From Pycnopodia helianthoides (taxonomy: Eukaryota; Echinodermata; Asteroidea; Forcipulatida; Asteriidae), in contig CM063246.1 of the NCBI GenBank assembly GCA_032158295.1, forward strand, positions 3,629,371 through 3,693,370: a stretch of 64,000 nucleotides of DNA, given 5' to 3'. The position numbers and the translations under genes are program-made. Below are positions 11,042 through 22,720 of the stretch, one piece after another. Below the pieces are notes generated by a model, which had not been told where the DNA came from, did not search any database, and saw only the letters and a list, made by a program, of their open reading frames with translations. The stretch's first letter is position 1; each line of letters opens with the position of its first letter.

Positions 11042-12244
11042 GATTGACATGCATTCCAATACAGCTCATTATGAAATCGAGGCCTGTTCTACGTTTTATA
11101 CACGTACTGTATGTATTCTGGCTCCCTAAACAAATAATCTCACCATCTAAACCTCCCGAGATTCCATTATATTCTCAACTACATTTAACACAACCGGGAC
11201 TTCGTTTTGACTAATGTTAAAAAAAGAAGAAGATTTCTTTGAAGGCAGCTTGCCACTCCTCCCTCTTCCCCTCCCCTTCTCCCGAAAGTATTTTACCCCA
11301 GGGTCAAAGAACAAAAAGTCGACGCGTGATCGTCCCCTTTCAGCCTCGTTCCATGAAGGGTTAAATTTGTTTATAAATTACAGTTTTAATTGCTCACTAA
11401 TGAACTTACATCATGGTTAAATCGGTTGTTATAAACGGCTGGGGGAGACATTTTCTCGGATGGAAAAGACACAATTTATAGGGGGCTGGGTGGCTTTTAA
11501 ATGATCGAACCATTCATTTGTGCATTGTTTCGATCTCTTGGGGTTAGGTTTCGTAAGTCTGTTTACGTGATAGAGGGTCAAACTGATGACAACGGTTATC
11601 CTATTTCCATACTCACAATTGGGTTAAGTTTTCTCAAATGTTTAAAGCGAATGCAGGGTGAACTAAAAACTGCATGCCCAACCACAACATGATTACTGCA
11701 GTGAGAGTAAAGAAACATTTTAAGTTGGCCCTAGGCCTATATGATTTTTAATTGGTTTTATATAAATAGTGGGGAAATGAAGTATACATGAACGGATGTC
11801 ATTTCAACACACCTAAGTTGCGTGACGCCATTGTAAAGTCTCAACATATTGTGAAAGTTGAAAACGAATATTGCAATACTTATAGAGATAGACAACCCCA
11901 TTATCTGCCTAAGAGCCAATGCCCTTTTTATTATAGAGACGAGTAACTGATGTGGTTTGTTGGCATTGTCAGTTACTTATTAGTGTCCAATTTGAGACCG
12001 ATTGCCAGTGCACACACATCTTTGTTGTACGGTTACTTCCTAATTAGTATAGTCAATTTAATAGCCAATTATGGGTGACAGTTCATTGTTCATCTATCGG
12101 CTGTTCACAACACCCAATGAACCATGATGTATTTTCATATTAGTGTGATTTAGCTATACTTTGTTGAAATGGTTCACTCGTCATGATACGAGAGTAACGG
12201 AGAACGATCACGCATTCATACTTTGTTCAATAATCCCTCTTTTC
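11042..12244. other. Interval without recognised gene
   Basis: Small ORFs at 11032-11214, 11214-11420 and 11501-11692 have no recognisable domain, no conserved exon borders and no match to anything else in the window. I see no feature. Confidence 0.45.
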
Positions 12245-12375
12245 TCATGTTATGCTTCCATAAAGTAAACCGAATGAGTGGAACTGAGGCAGAAATGACT
12301 TCATTCTGGAAACAATGACTATTCTGACACTTACATTTATTATAGGTCTCTTATTAACAAAGAATACATTACTTG
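12245..12375. repeat. Dispersed repeat shared with 28265-28420
   Basis: Collinear similarity over about 130 bp: GAGTGGAACTGAGGCAGAAA, then GGAAACAATGACTA, then TTTATTATAGGT. Class unknown. Confidence 0.6.
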
Positions 12376-12486
12376 AGGTGTATAGAAGCCAACGCCCCGG
12401 AGCCACTAACTGCACCGATCGAATGGCGTCCAGTTAGTTAAGAAGCAAAAAGGGCGTCACAATTTTCCCAACTTGTGTTCTCTTAA

Positions 12487-12872
12487 AGGAACATTACAGA
12501 ATTGGTTTTTGCTAACAAAACAGTTGCTGGCAGTGTAAGCACTTTATGTAATCCACCATTTACATAAACTGACAAACCTGTAGAAGTTTGAGATCGATCG
12601 GCCGTCTGGGTCACGAGAAAATAGTGAAAAACCGATTACACATTTGTACGAAATCATATCGATTCAACAAATGAATAAAACGCTCACTGAGCGATAAACT
12701 CCAATGGGAAAATTAGTTTATTCATTTCTCATCAAATATGGCATTTCAGACAGAAATATTTCAAGGGATGTTTTCTACTATCATCATCATTAGACCGTGT
12801 AAGTTTTATGTAAATCTGTTATCAAAAAGTATATCTTACAAGTTTGTTTCTTACCAATTCTGTAATATTCCT
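12487..12872 (+). mobile_element. TTAA-flanked MITE family 1, full copy
   Basis: 386 bp between TTAA at 12483-12486 and 12873-12876. It starts AGGAACATTACAGAATTGG and ends with the imperfect complement. Same length as the copy at 50345-50730, which fixes the element borders. Confidence 0.9.
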
Positions 12873-12876
12873 TTAA

Positions 12877-13952
12877 ATCAGCCAATAAACGTTTGTGCTA
12901 CGAGTTTTCCCTGTCATTTATGGTTACAAGTGTTTTTTACCAAACCAAGAACATCGTTGACTTGGTTTTCTACTATTTCCAATGTAATTTTTGTTTATGA
13001 TTAATCTACGGTAGGTTTTTTCTTGCCACTCTACCACTGAGCAGATTGGCAGTCAACTTCATTGTTTATTTTCCACAAGATTATTACTACTTTACACAGT
13101 ATTTACCTTTTACACACTTAACAGTATAGCCAGGCTCCGAAGAGCTCATCTAGAAAACTATAATGCCAAGTTGTCCATAACCGTTCATCTTTTTAATAGC
13201 TACCTTCACACTTGTTAACAATTGTAAGAACAAATAATATTCCAACTTAGCGAGGCTCTTCCCAGTTTTAGTTTTTGATTAGTTTTAGTTTTTGCAAGCG
13301 TATACTTCGATCCTGTTCGTAATTCCTAGCCTTCAAAACGACAGGCAGTTTGGATTTCTGCGATCGGGAACGTGGGTGGATTGTCACCACATAATGTCAA
13401 TGCAGTTTGTTTTAAAACATGGCTGGAGTCAGCAAAATGACAAGTCCGCAAGGTTCTGTAAATATGAAATTTATTACAGATACTCTTGGCCCATAAATTA
13501 GTGCAATTATGCATAGTCCATTTACATCAACGGTAGTAGAGCGTTCTCGGGCCGCGCTGCCGAGCAGAGGCGTAACCGTCGTGGTGGTGGTGTAGGGGAA
13601 AGGGGGGGGGGGGTGCAATGGGCAAAAGCCCCCGCCCTCTTGCCCCCGACATTCAACATACAAATGAAATGGTTGGATGCACTAAATGACCCTTTCTACT
13701 AACTTGCGTTTTTTGCAAAGTTGTCGCAAATATTTGCAAGGACATATTATTGGTGACACAACTCGGAAAACATTACTTTGCGGTGTTTGATGTCCCTTTG
13801 GAGCAACCATAATTTTGCGATAAGAGCGCGTTGTATTCTTTAAAGTTGTTATCATAAATTATCGGTTAGAGCAGTAATGCATACACGGAAGTAAAACAAA
13901 TTGTTTAAAATTGTTCCTGTGTACATAATTAAATTAGAAGTCGCATCCCCTC
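12877..13952. other. Interval without recognised gene
   Basis: No supportable gene. A short C/G-rich stretch at 13590-13645 with a run of 13 G's resembles the G-rich ends of hAT-like repeats elsewhere in the window, but no paired end is seen. Confidence 0.4.
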
Positions 13953-14165
13953 AAGGTGATCCCGTGGCTGCCGCTTCCCAGGTTGTATCGTAAATTTGGG
14001 TGTGATCCCTGGCTACACGGCAGTTACACCCCCGAACAAAGATGTTGACAAAATAGGGAGACCGCCAACATAGGGCTAGATAGCTCAGTTGGTAGAGCGC
14101 CGGTACGTTAATCCGGAGGTCGTTGGTTCAAATCCTCTCTAGTCGATTTTTCTTTGTTCAACCCC
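13953..14165 (+). mobile_element. tRNA-Asn-like SINE
   Basis: A leader (GGTGATCCCGTGGCTGCCG.. and GGGTGTGATCCCTGG) precedes a tRNA-like head at 14073-14146. The acceptor GGCTAGA pairs with TCTAGTC, the D arm is GCTC..GAGC, and the anticodon arm CCGGT/TCCGG has anticodon GTT (Asn). Position 33 is C rather than T, and the T arm (GTTGG/CCTC) has lost a base, so it is not a functional tRNA gene. Copies at 1084-1315 and 33545-33655. Confidence 0.75.
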
Positions 14166-14660
14166 AAACTAATTAAATTAGAATAAGAATAAAGATATCT
14201 TGCTTGTAATGCAGACACGAATGTTAAACATTTGTTTAAAATTGTTCCTGTTGTACACAATTAAATTAGAATAAGAATAAAGAATAAGAAATATCTTGCT
14301 TGCATCAATCACTTAGTTAGCGGCTTTGGCTGCTTATTGACCTTAATTATCTATTAAGCAGTTTTAAGAAGACAACATACTTAGCATGCAGTTCCTGTCT
14401 TCCCCCCTCGGATTTGATCTTGTGATACGTAGAGCATCAGCCCTAGATAAAGAATTGTTGTTATTGCTGTTAATTGTTCAACTGAACAGAGTTATGCCGA
14501 GAGGTATGTAGGTCCATTCAAAAACGTTGGATATCAGATTCATGGTTGTGCCCACGTGGAAATTCCAACATGGGTTTGCAAGCATCCTGAACACCACTGA
14601 CAGTGGCAGTTTCGTTTTTTATCGATCGGGACGCAAGTGGATTGGACCATAGACATAGAC

Positions 14661-15322
14661 CATGGAGGAAGGAAATACATGGAGTTTGAACGAACCCAAC
14701 GGTATTTTAAATAGCGTGGTCCGGCTCAGACCAGACTGAAGTCTGAGGCGATGACGTAGCCGTTCAGCACATCGCGCGTGCGCAATACCAATCGTTAAAC
14801 AACAATCTCTGTATGTGGCATAGGCAAATTAGCCAGAATACCACGATTTCTTTTCTAAAGTGTATTTTCAGATCGTCTATAACATTTCTGGAACACTCTG
14901 GATGCCTCAAAAACATACACGAATGGACGCGGAGCTGAAGATCACTGGAAAACCACTAAAATCATTAAAAAATGATTACGTATTTCCCTCTAAATTATAA
15001 GCTATTGTTCTGACAAAAGATGTCATATACCTTGCCTTACAATGGTCCAATTTCTATGGAAAAAAACTGGAAAAGATTCGGAAATTCAACTTGTATCCAA
15101 CGAGACATAGCACGCACAGCTGTTGGCATTGCTAGGGTACTGCGCATGCTTTCTATGTTCGTCTGTTCGTATGAGCTTCTAGACTGTCTTGCGTGCGCCA
15201 ATAATGGTCAGTCTATAGGCAGCCGACCCGTTGCACCCAGGATGTTATCGCGGTCGTAAATCTGCTGCGCGGTTCTTTCGATGTTGGGTTCGTTCAAACT
15301 CCATGTATTTCCTTCCTCCATG
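14661..15322. mobile_element. 662-bp TIR element with identical 40-bp ends
   Basis: The first 40 bp (from CATGGAGGAAGGAAATACAT) and the last 40 bp are exact reverse complements. ATTGGAC follows the right end at 15323-15329 and also occurs at 14641-14647, 13 bp outside the left end. It may be a target duplication if the left boundary is really near 14648. Interior ORF 15020-15259 has no domain. Perfect TIRs imply a young insertion. Confidence 0.8.
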
Positions 15323-16019
15323 ATTGGACTTCATAAATTAATTTCAAGCAAAAGGCCACGTCCGTTATGTACTTTGAGTACTATACTTTACATTTACTCT
15401 TTCGCCCCCAGATTATTAACAATTGTATCCTTTGGTTTATGGTAGTTTACTAACACTATCGATAGGAATGCTGGTCATCGAGTCTAGGTTCAAGCCGTTA
15501 CTTTGTTACATATGGATTGCCCCATTGTCCTTCTTGCGTCTAAATATTGACTTCCAATCATAGAAATAGAACACGGAAAATTATGATGACAGTAAAATCA
15601 GTTTAGTATTGGACATTGCACATTCACATAGGTTTGTACAGCGAGTGTCTCCCATCATTTGGATATGGACGATTGCAGGTGGGGTGTCATTGGTTGTAAC
15701 ACAATGACCTCATTAGGTTCACTCCACTGAATGTGTGTTGTTGTTGTTGTTTATTCTTTAAAAAATACTCAAACATGAAACAAACAATTGTTTTGGGCTG
15801 TTTGTTCTTACAATAACCATTTTTTAGTGAAATATGATTTTTCTTTTATGTGTTTGCAGAGTAGTTTTTTTCTCTCGTTTTACTCAAGGCCTTATTTTGG
15901 ATGTAAATGCATTATGTCCACTTGTTTTTGTCCACTTGTTGTATTTTAAAGAATTATGTGAAGATTGTCTAATAAACAAACAAACAAACAAATGAGTGTA
16001 AACAAATAATTAAGACATT
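15323..16019. other. Interval without recognised gene
   Basis: AT-rich, no domain-bearing ORF. Contains short simple tracts such as (GTT)n near 15740 and (CAAA)n near 15975. Confidence 0.45.
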
Positions 16020-16330
16020 TTACGAGAAGAAAGAGCTAAGACCTGCGCTAAACGTCGCACGTTTGTCGTGTCGAACTCAAACAGTTGTAAAATTAGGAAT
16101 TAAATTCGACAAAAGAGCGACGTTTAGCGCAAACCTTTTATTTAAGTTCGGCACTGCCGTGTAGCACGACAGGCCCTGCCGTGCTACACGGTAGCGGCAC
16201 GACACGGTGACAAACGTCGCGCTCTTGCCGTGTCGAATCGAACTGAAAACATTTGAGTTCGGCTCGGCAAAAGTGCGACGTTTAGCGCAGGCCTAAGGCG
16301 AAGCCTCTTTTGACGGCGTGGGGTCCGGGG
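16020..16330. repeat. Self-complementary repeat with recurring GACGTTTAGCGC
   Basis: GCGCTAAACGTCGCAC (16048) recurs inverted as GCGACGTTTAGCGCA (16120 and 16276). An internal hairpin, CCGTGTAGCACG / CGTGCTACACGG, lies at 16158-16191. The interval is followed by the repeat shared with 3080-3450. Confidence 0.65.
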
Positions 16331-16461
16331 ATACTCTCTGGTGCAATCTAGGATATTTCAGTGGCGTTTTACACATTATTTTTTCCCCAGTTTAAAGATT
16401 GAAATTTTGTTTTAACTGCCCTATATTGCGGTAAATCGCGCACTTGTAGAGCGATTAGCAT

Positions 16462-16467
16462 TTTATT
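16462..16467 (-). terminator. Candidate poly(A) signal of gene C
   Basis: AATAAA on the minus strand, about 275 nt beyond the gene C stop codon. If used, the 3' UTR would include the ~90-nt GA tract, read as (GA)n in the transcript. Confidence 0.4.
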
Positions 16468-16480
16468 TTGTGATTTATCC

Positions 16481-16483
<3 letters not shown>

Positions 16484-16573
<90 letters not shown>
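16484..16573. repeat. (CT)n microsatellite
   Basis: About 45 uninterrupted CT dinucleotides followed by CTT repeats. The poly(Glu-Arg) ORF across it is an artefact. It lies in the predicted 3' UTR of gene C. Confidence 0.95.
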
Positions 16574-16576
<3 letters not shown>

Positions 16577-16738
16577 TCTTCTTCATCTTTTTTTCTAGTC
16601 AATTCTATCCGTGCATGCTAAGTTAAAAAAATACGTTATTAAGTGAAAATGTTAAAGTGTTACACGTGGTGAATATATTTTTACCGCGACATCAGTAGGT
16701 CGTGCACGGTGCAGATAGGCTCACTCTAAAAGCTCGTC

Positions 16739-16791
16739 TCACTCAGTCTTGATGTGGATGGTCAAGTAGTCCGCTTTGCCCAGCATTCCAC
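16739..16791 (-). CDS. Gene C exon 6 (last coding exon)
   Basis: 53 nt, acceptor TTTCCAG, entering with two bases that complete a split codon, then 17 codons including TGA at 16741-16739. It encodes the C-terminal tail G-M-L-G-K-A-D-Y-L-T-I-H-I-K-T-E. Gene B's last exon has identical length, phase and tail pattern (E-Y-L-T-I-H-I-D-T-E), which confirms the call. Intron 5 (16792-18172) holds a 21-bp tandem repeat and a Penelope-type terminal fragment. Confidence 0.85.
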
Positions 16792-17004
16792 CTGGAAACA
16801 ATAACAGGAGTGCAACAAAACAAACGGCTCGGTAAAAAGCACCATCTAACAAATATAAGTAATTTTTATCATAATTTGGCTCGTATATTTGTCTCATTTA
16901 TCTCAGTATGCAAATAACTTTTAGATGAGGCCTTAATAATGAACCACCATGGAGACAATGAGATAAATGAAACGGCATTTCATGGACTCCGTAGCAGTTA
17001 AATG

Positions 17005-17215
17005 ATTTCGTGGGAACGAAATGATTTCAAGGGAACGAAATAAATTAATTCGTTAGATCGAAATAATCTATTTCGTTCCCTTGAAATAATAATTCGTGGG
17101 AACGAAATAATATTTCGAGGGAACGAAATAAAATTTCGTGGGAACGAAATAATATTTCGTGGGAACGAAATAGTATTTCGATGTAACGAAATGCTATTTC
17201 GAGGAAACGAAATAA
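17005..17215. repeat. ~21-bp tandem repeat in gene C intron 5
   Basis: Repeated GGGAACGAAAT(A)n..TTTCG(T/A)G units, each nearly self-complementary. Related TTCGTTCCCTCG motifs occur at 31570-31660 in intron 5 of gene B. Both are followed by TGTCCCTT(T/C)AGGGGCTCC. Confidence 0.85.
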
Positions 17216-17839
17216 TATTGTTTTTTTTACCTTTTCAATTTTCTTTTTACCTGTCCCTTTAGGGGCTCCGTACCGAGCAGCCAAGGGAACATAATCACAC
17301 GCTGGACCCACGGGGCGCGCACGGAAGGCAGATTGTATTACAGGTAAATAATTGTGTTTTGGGGGGCTCAAATCTTGTTCTAATGGTCTGAACAGATGAA
17401 TAGATGTTCCCTGGACCCACACACTAAAGATTGAAGCATTCTAAAAATGTACACATTGGTTCACTACTAATTTTCAAAACAGTACATTAAGTTTTTGTGC
17501 ACAATAGGGGGAAATAAGATTTTTGTGTTTACGTTATAATGGGACCCAGCTTTCCCACACTATTTGTCAACCTTTGAGTTCGCGCACCAAGAAATCACTA
17601 CAGTATATGAACGAGGGGGGTGTTTAAGGGTAGTTAAAAAAAAAGTATGAAGCTGGTCCTTCCGCCCGCGCCCCTCGGCTGCTATGAGGGTTTTACGGAT
17701 AAACTGTGTGTAAACCCGATATTTTCATCTAATAAGAATAGTAAGAAGGACATTCTCGTGTTTTGATGTTTATATATTAGCCTATGAGAACATGTATTTT
17801 GGAGGGGTGTCTGCTTTGTTCATGCTTATAGGAGTTTTG

Positions 17840-18110
17840 CAAAAAATAGTTAATGGCCTGACGTTTCGACCCTAGAAGAGTTTTTCTCGAAGGCCGATTG
17901 ACAACACAACACACATAAACTGGTATACTGGCGTAACACTAGAAGTAGTCAATTGGATAGAAGAGAAAGGCAGAAAGCACACAGAAAAGCAAGGGATAAA
18001 CAATGGAGACAAAGGGGCGGGGTAGAGGGAAGGACCTGGTTTAACCACACGAGGTTGAAAAGACAAAGGACACAACAAATCAAAGGTGGGAAGAGCGAGA
18101 AAAATTATAG
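17840..18110 (-). mobile_element. Penelope-like terminal fragment in gene C intron 5
   Basis: The minus strand carries a C/T-rich segment, then TGTGTTGTGTTGTCAA, then GGGTCGAAACGTCAGGCCA at about 17856-17874. The same order (..TTGGGTTGTCAAGAAAG..ATCGAAACGTCAGGCCA) follows a Penelope endonuclease remnant at 34362-35360, so I assign this to the terminal region of the same element group. Two C/T-rich upstream blocks also resemble one another (CCAACCTC.TGTGGT at both). Confidence 0.55.
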
Positions 18111-18172
18111 ATTTTGATACACTTAGCAAAGAGAAGTATTGTTTCATTTATTAAGACAATTACTATACGTAC

Positions 18173-18348
18173 CGTCTAATGTCCAGTTAATACATTCGTG
18201 AGTGCTATACAGTATGGCGGGGTAATTGCTGTTTGATTGCTCCCATGAACAATACCATTCTGAATCTAGCACCACCAGCCAGCCGCGGTCATTGGGACAG
18301 CCGCCATACTTTCTATTGATGAAGAACCGTCGTCGAGTATTAACGTGC
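18173..18348 (-). CDS. Gene C exon 5: end of C-terminal domain
   Basis: 176 nt, acceptor AAAG, donor GTACGT. Phase 2 in, phase 1 out. Encodes R-R-F-F-I-N, then Y-G-G-C-P-N-D-R-G-W-L-V-V-L, then C-S-W-E-Q-S and Y-P-A-I-L-Y-S-T-H. The G-G-C-P-x-D-x-G-W and C-x-W-E motifs, with two Cys that may pair, define the C-terminal half of the domain. Same length and phases as exon 5 of gene B. The acceptor (TTTGTATG..GGGAAAG) has a weak pyrimidine tract, so the first residues are less certain than the rest. Confidence 0.83.
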
Positions 18349-19126
18349 CTTTCCCATAGTTTGTATGAAAAGAGTGATAAGGGAGAGAATTTTGATTAAA
18401 AAAAAGTGAACCACAAGTAAACAAATTCCATCAATCTCAACCGACGTTTATTTTTTGAAATATGAAAGATAGTGTCATAAATACTTTCATAAACGAATTC
18501 CACTTATATACACTCACACCCCATCCCCACCAGACAAATGTTTGTCAACCAGGTACATCGAAGACTTCGAATTTATTTGTTCTTTCATTGCTTGGACTTT
18601 GATTGTTATTAAGCAATGTCCCCGAATCCCTTTTCTTAAATTCCTCGGTTTCAACGAGTAGACATGCTCGCACACACAATCGTAGGACGCAGTTTTGGGG
18701 GTCCTTTCGTGGTTTGTTTTTAGTACACAATCAATCCCCGGGAGTGAGCCATCCATCATAATTATTTCCAGTAATTTCATGACGTAAGAATTCTACATTT
18801 TATGGAAGATTACACGTCGTGAAATGGACAATGTGAGGTAAAACCTTTTCCAACTGCTTAAACACTGTTTAGATTTTACTCCGAACTTGTCTTTCCATCT
18901 CATCTTATAAGTTGTTCTAAATTACAATTCTTAATTAGCGTACTGAACTTTTTTTCAAATACTTGAGAACATCATTTTCTGTATGTATTATTATGTATTT
19001 TTAAGGTTTAAGCGTTTGTTTCAGTCACAGTTTGTAACCTTTAGCCAGGAGTTATGATATGGAAACTACGAGTTTGAAATGAAATAATTTACGTGCGCTG
19101 TGCTAACTACCATCATGTATACGTAC

Positions 19127-19302
19127 CCACTCGACACATGTCCAGCGATAGAGAAGTAATTCGTTTCTGCTGTTGTTGTCAGGTCACTCCATGGAGAGGA
19201 TACAAGGCGCTCCTTGGCGAACCAGCTCGAAATGTCTGAGTGTACTCCATTGAATACCAATTCAACTTTGACCTCAGTGTGGTTATACAAGGACAGCTTG
19301 AC
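19127..19302 (-). CDS. Gene C exon 4: middle of C-terminal domain
   Basis: 176 nt, acceptor TGTTCAG, donor GTACGT; phase 0 in, phase 2 out. Encodes V-K-L-S-L-Y-N-H-T, then V-E-L-V-F-N-G-V, then S-S-W-F-A-K-E-R-L-V-S-S-P-W-S-D-L and Y-F-S-I-A-G. Of the 54 residues shared with gene B exon 4, 45 are identical. It is 9 nt longer than in gene B at its 3' end (an extra H-V-S-type stretch), which could reflect donor drift. One N-glycosylation sequon (N-H-T). Confidence 0.87.
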
Positions 19303-20259
19303 CTGAACAGAGATTCAAGCAACTGTTTTACAGGATTGTATCATCCAACCGGTTTGGAAAAAAAAAACCATTTGCGTAAATCCCACCGTAAGTCACGCCC
19401 ACTTCAAACAAACTGACTCCAACGATTACCAGAAGCCCATTTTAAAAGGAACATTCATCCCGCGCGTTACAAAAAATGTTTTGACTAATTACTAAAGCCA
19501 GGTATAAGTATAGTAATATTTTCCCTGTGTTTAAAACTGTGGTGACTTATGTTCCAGCAGACCTTTGATGTCTCTAGGCCTACCCCATTCTTTAAGTTGG
19601 TTTCCAACATGTTGGTTGGCTTCAGGAATTAGAAGGTTTACCATGGTTGCGTATGTAGTCAACAATTTTTCAAAATTTCGTAAGTAGTCGGAAAAATGAG
19701 CATTCGTATATAGAATTTAGCTGGCCAAAGAAGAAAAATAGCTGTTAAAGAGGGACTGCGAGGTCAAACTCAATTTTGTTTACATTTGACACTATTTAGA
19801 ATAAGTAAATAAATAAGAAATTATTGAAAATTGTAAAATTAAAAAAGAAATGATAATAATAAGAATTCCTTTCCTGCTCTGAGAATATTTAATATATAAC
19901 AATGATAAAAAAAAATAGTTTAATTAATGTAAAGTGCGTACTGTGTTTTAAATGTTTTTTGTTTTTTCATTTAGTCCATCATTTAATTGTTGTTTCTTTC
20001 TCGAAACAAATGTGAAAACTTCGACCCTGCACGTGGCCACAACATCGTAATTGGTATTAGGACTTCAAACTTGCCCAACATCTGAAAAGCAATTTGTTGC
20101 TTTGTGCACAAACAAGTCTTTGTTTTGCTTCTGCTTGACTATTATTTTGTTTGATTTATGGCCGAAGTGCGTTTTCTAGTCCATGACTTTGGCCGGGTCA
20201 AGTCACAGAAGTCAATATTAATACATTACCGCACTTTTTATTCAATGAAATGTACTCAC

Positions 20260-20417
20260 CTGTTTGATATTCAACTCTCCATTCTTCCAAGCATTGTACA
20301 GCGTTTCGTTTCGATAGTTCCCGGCGTGCTCTGAGCCGTTATCCCAGGTCGTGTTAGTCCACAGATCATACAGCTTAATTCCCGTACCAGCAACCCCTTT
20401 GAAGACCAATTGCCATT
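20260..20417 (-). CDS. Gene C exon 3: start of C-terminal domain
   Basis: 158 nt, donor GTGAGT, phase 1 in and phase 0 out. The acceptor is CGGGGCTAG, the only AG that gives the right phase. Encodes E-W-Q-L-V-F-K-G-V-A-G-T-G, then Y-D-L-W-T-N-T-T-W, G-N-Y-R-N-E and L-N-I-K-Q. The W-x-L-V-F-[KR]-x-x-[AS]-G-x-G opening resembles the C-terminal domain of the coral/echinoderm uncharacterized skeletal organic matrix protein 5 group. That is recalled family knowledge, not a search result. Two residues shorter at its start than gene B exon 3. Confidence 0.83.
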
Positions 20418-21753
20418 CTAGCCCCGAGTAGAAAAAGAAACCCACTGACATTGTTACACCTAAAGACTTCTTTTTATAAAGTTTTTTTCAGAGTCATTTC
20501 ACGTAAATACTTGACGTGTGTCCACCGTCAAAAAATAATTTCGTTTATACTTTGTAGGATGAAAGGACTTGTGGTACAAAGAAACAACATAGTAGACTGT
20601 TAAAACTTAGTCCATATTTATAGGGGTCTTAAAAACTAGTGTTTAGTTGATATTGAAAACAAAACACACTTATCGTAGTCAACCTTGTGCTATTTCTAGA
20701 ACGTGCATTAAAGCATCTTTTTAGAACTTCCACAATTTAAATTTTACCCTATTTTACCCTATGTCAACTTGCTACGGGTGTCAGACTTGAACTTGACTTT
20801 GCTGTAAGGCATTAGTGTGAAGATTGATGCGTAATTGGTTTCGGGATGATGACGTCATCAATCTAACCAATCATATCCGGACAACAGTAGAGGGGACATC
20901 CGAGATCTTTGCACCATATGAAAGATCTTAAAGGATTGTAGAAATCTTAAATTGTAACCCCGTGTGACCTTTACTTCAGGGCAAAACCGGAAGTTGACGT
21001 GAAATTTATATTTCTGGGCCTCGTTTTGAGGTCTTCAAAACCCAAACACCTAGTGTTTGTAATGACACAAAAACTCAATCCCTAGTTTTGTTTATATTGT
21101 TAAGTCTTTATTTTGTTATGTGTTTAGTATCTTCGTTTCTTTGCTTCTTGAAATTTGTAATTGTTGATTCATGTGTTTCCTCGTCCCTTTTTTGTCGTAT
21201 ATCTTTCTGTCTTTAATTATTTAAAACAAATAAATTATTTTTGACAGTGGACACATTAAGTCAAGTATTTACGTGAGATGACTCTAAGTATATTACACTA
21301 GAATGGGACGCACACAAAGTTTGAATGCGTCAAACAGCTCGTCTTACAGATAAACCGACACTGACAGCCACACACTATCTGTAAAACAAAACACATAAAG
21401 AGACAAACAGCACATCTGACGTTAGTCTTGATCGGCGACGTTCGTTTTGTTAACGCGGTCGTCAGTAATTATCGCAACACGAATTACTGGAGAAGAGATA
21501 TCCGTATAAAAAAAATACATTTCTGGATCAGATTCGTCGACTTGACCAGTGATGCACTAAATACAGAGAAACTCATGCGCGGAGCCTCATATGTAAGCCT
21601 GCAACTTTTTTTCTGTAGATTAAAGATTTGAAGGTCATGGCTTTGATGGATTGTTGAAAAATGGTCCAATATTGTGCCCCTGAGGTCGTTGATCTCTAAA
21701 CTGGAGCATTTGCTGGTATACTAGCCCCCTAAATATGACACTATTTTTCTTAA

Positions 21754-22087
21754 AGGTATTGTACACTTTTGGTAACAGCTCAAAGTCAGTGTCCACATTT
21801 TGTGTGATTAAACATATGCATGAACAAACAAACCTGTGAAAGTTTGAGCTCAATTGGTCATCGAGGTCACGAGAAAATAGTGCAAAGAAATCTTATGTGT
21901 TTTCTGTTTTTTCAAATTATCGCGCGCGATAATTACCATTGTTTTACTCGTTCCTCAGAAACGATAGCATTTTAGGCAGAAATATTTTAAGGAACCCTTT
22001 CTACCATTACTTACTTTAAATCATGTAAGTTATGTGTGAATCTGTGAACATTGTGTTTTTCGATCTTACCAATAGTGTACAGGGCCT
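21754..22087. mobile_element. 334-bp TTAA-flanked MITE family 2 in gene C intron 2
   Basis: TTAA at 21750-21753 and 22088-22091. Ends AGGTATTGTACACTTTTGGTAA and ACCAATAGTGTACAGGGCCT are imperfect inverted repeats. A central CGCGCGCGATAAT palindrome lies near 21921. Confidence 0.85.
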
Positions 22088-22671
22088 TTAAAGGCGCGGA
22101 GTCATCTTTTCAAATTAGAGTCTAACCAGCTTAGTCGTTCAGAGGTGCTTTTACATTGTTTGCTAACCTACCGAAGAGGCTGAGAGACTTTTAAGTATTT
22201 TTGTGAGTATTTTTGAATATTTAGCATTTAGCATTGGTTGCTGCGGGGAGCTTTTTTTAGTGTGCTTCACACCCACTCCCTCCGAGCCAGAGCCGAGTAT
22301 TGAGACAGTTGCGACAACTTGCGATTGAAAGCCATTTTCCGTAATAACAAAAAAAAGTAAAAAAAAACAACAACAATAATAGGGTGCCAGACTAGACTGA
22401 ACGTTATGTTCTGCTGCATTTTGACAGAAAATGGCGTCCAGCCACCACGTGACAGCAAAAAACTGGTCCCTCTATGTCGCAACTCATTCTACACACAGCT
22501 CTGCTCCGAGCCAGTCGATGTTGCGCCCTCTCCCGTGGTTAATACAAAATTATAATGTCGCCAATCAATACTATTAAATCTGAGATATAAACTGACAACA
22601 AAGGCAAAATTTGGACTGGAAGACATTCGACCAAGCACTGAACTTTTGTAGAAAATTAAATTCCAGCTTAC

Positions 22672-22720
22672 CTTGGCTGTCTTGAGTAGAAGATTCGGAG
22701 GATTCAGTAGCACAACCACT
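22672..22720 (-). CDS. Gene C exon 2: short linker
   Basis: 49 nt with acceptor CTCTACAG and donor GTAAGC. Phase 0 in, phase 1 out. Encodes S-G-C-A-T-E-S-S-E-S-S-T-Q-D-S-Q, a Ser/Thr-rich linker with one Cys. Much shorter than exon 2 of genes A and D (88 nt) and B (79 nt), but identical phases. It is placed between exon 1 (1.2 kb upstream) and exon 3 (2.3 kb downstream), and the summed CDS is exactly 978 nt. Confidence 0.72.

Noticed and set aside
14073..14146. Functional tRNA-Asn(GTT) gene
   Set aside because: C at position 33, a T31-T39 mismatch and a base lost from the T arm, plus two more copies with the same flanks, point to a SINE head.
16369..16602. Glu-Arg repeat protein
   Set aside because: Translation of a CT/GA microsatellite.
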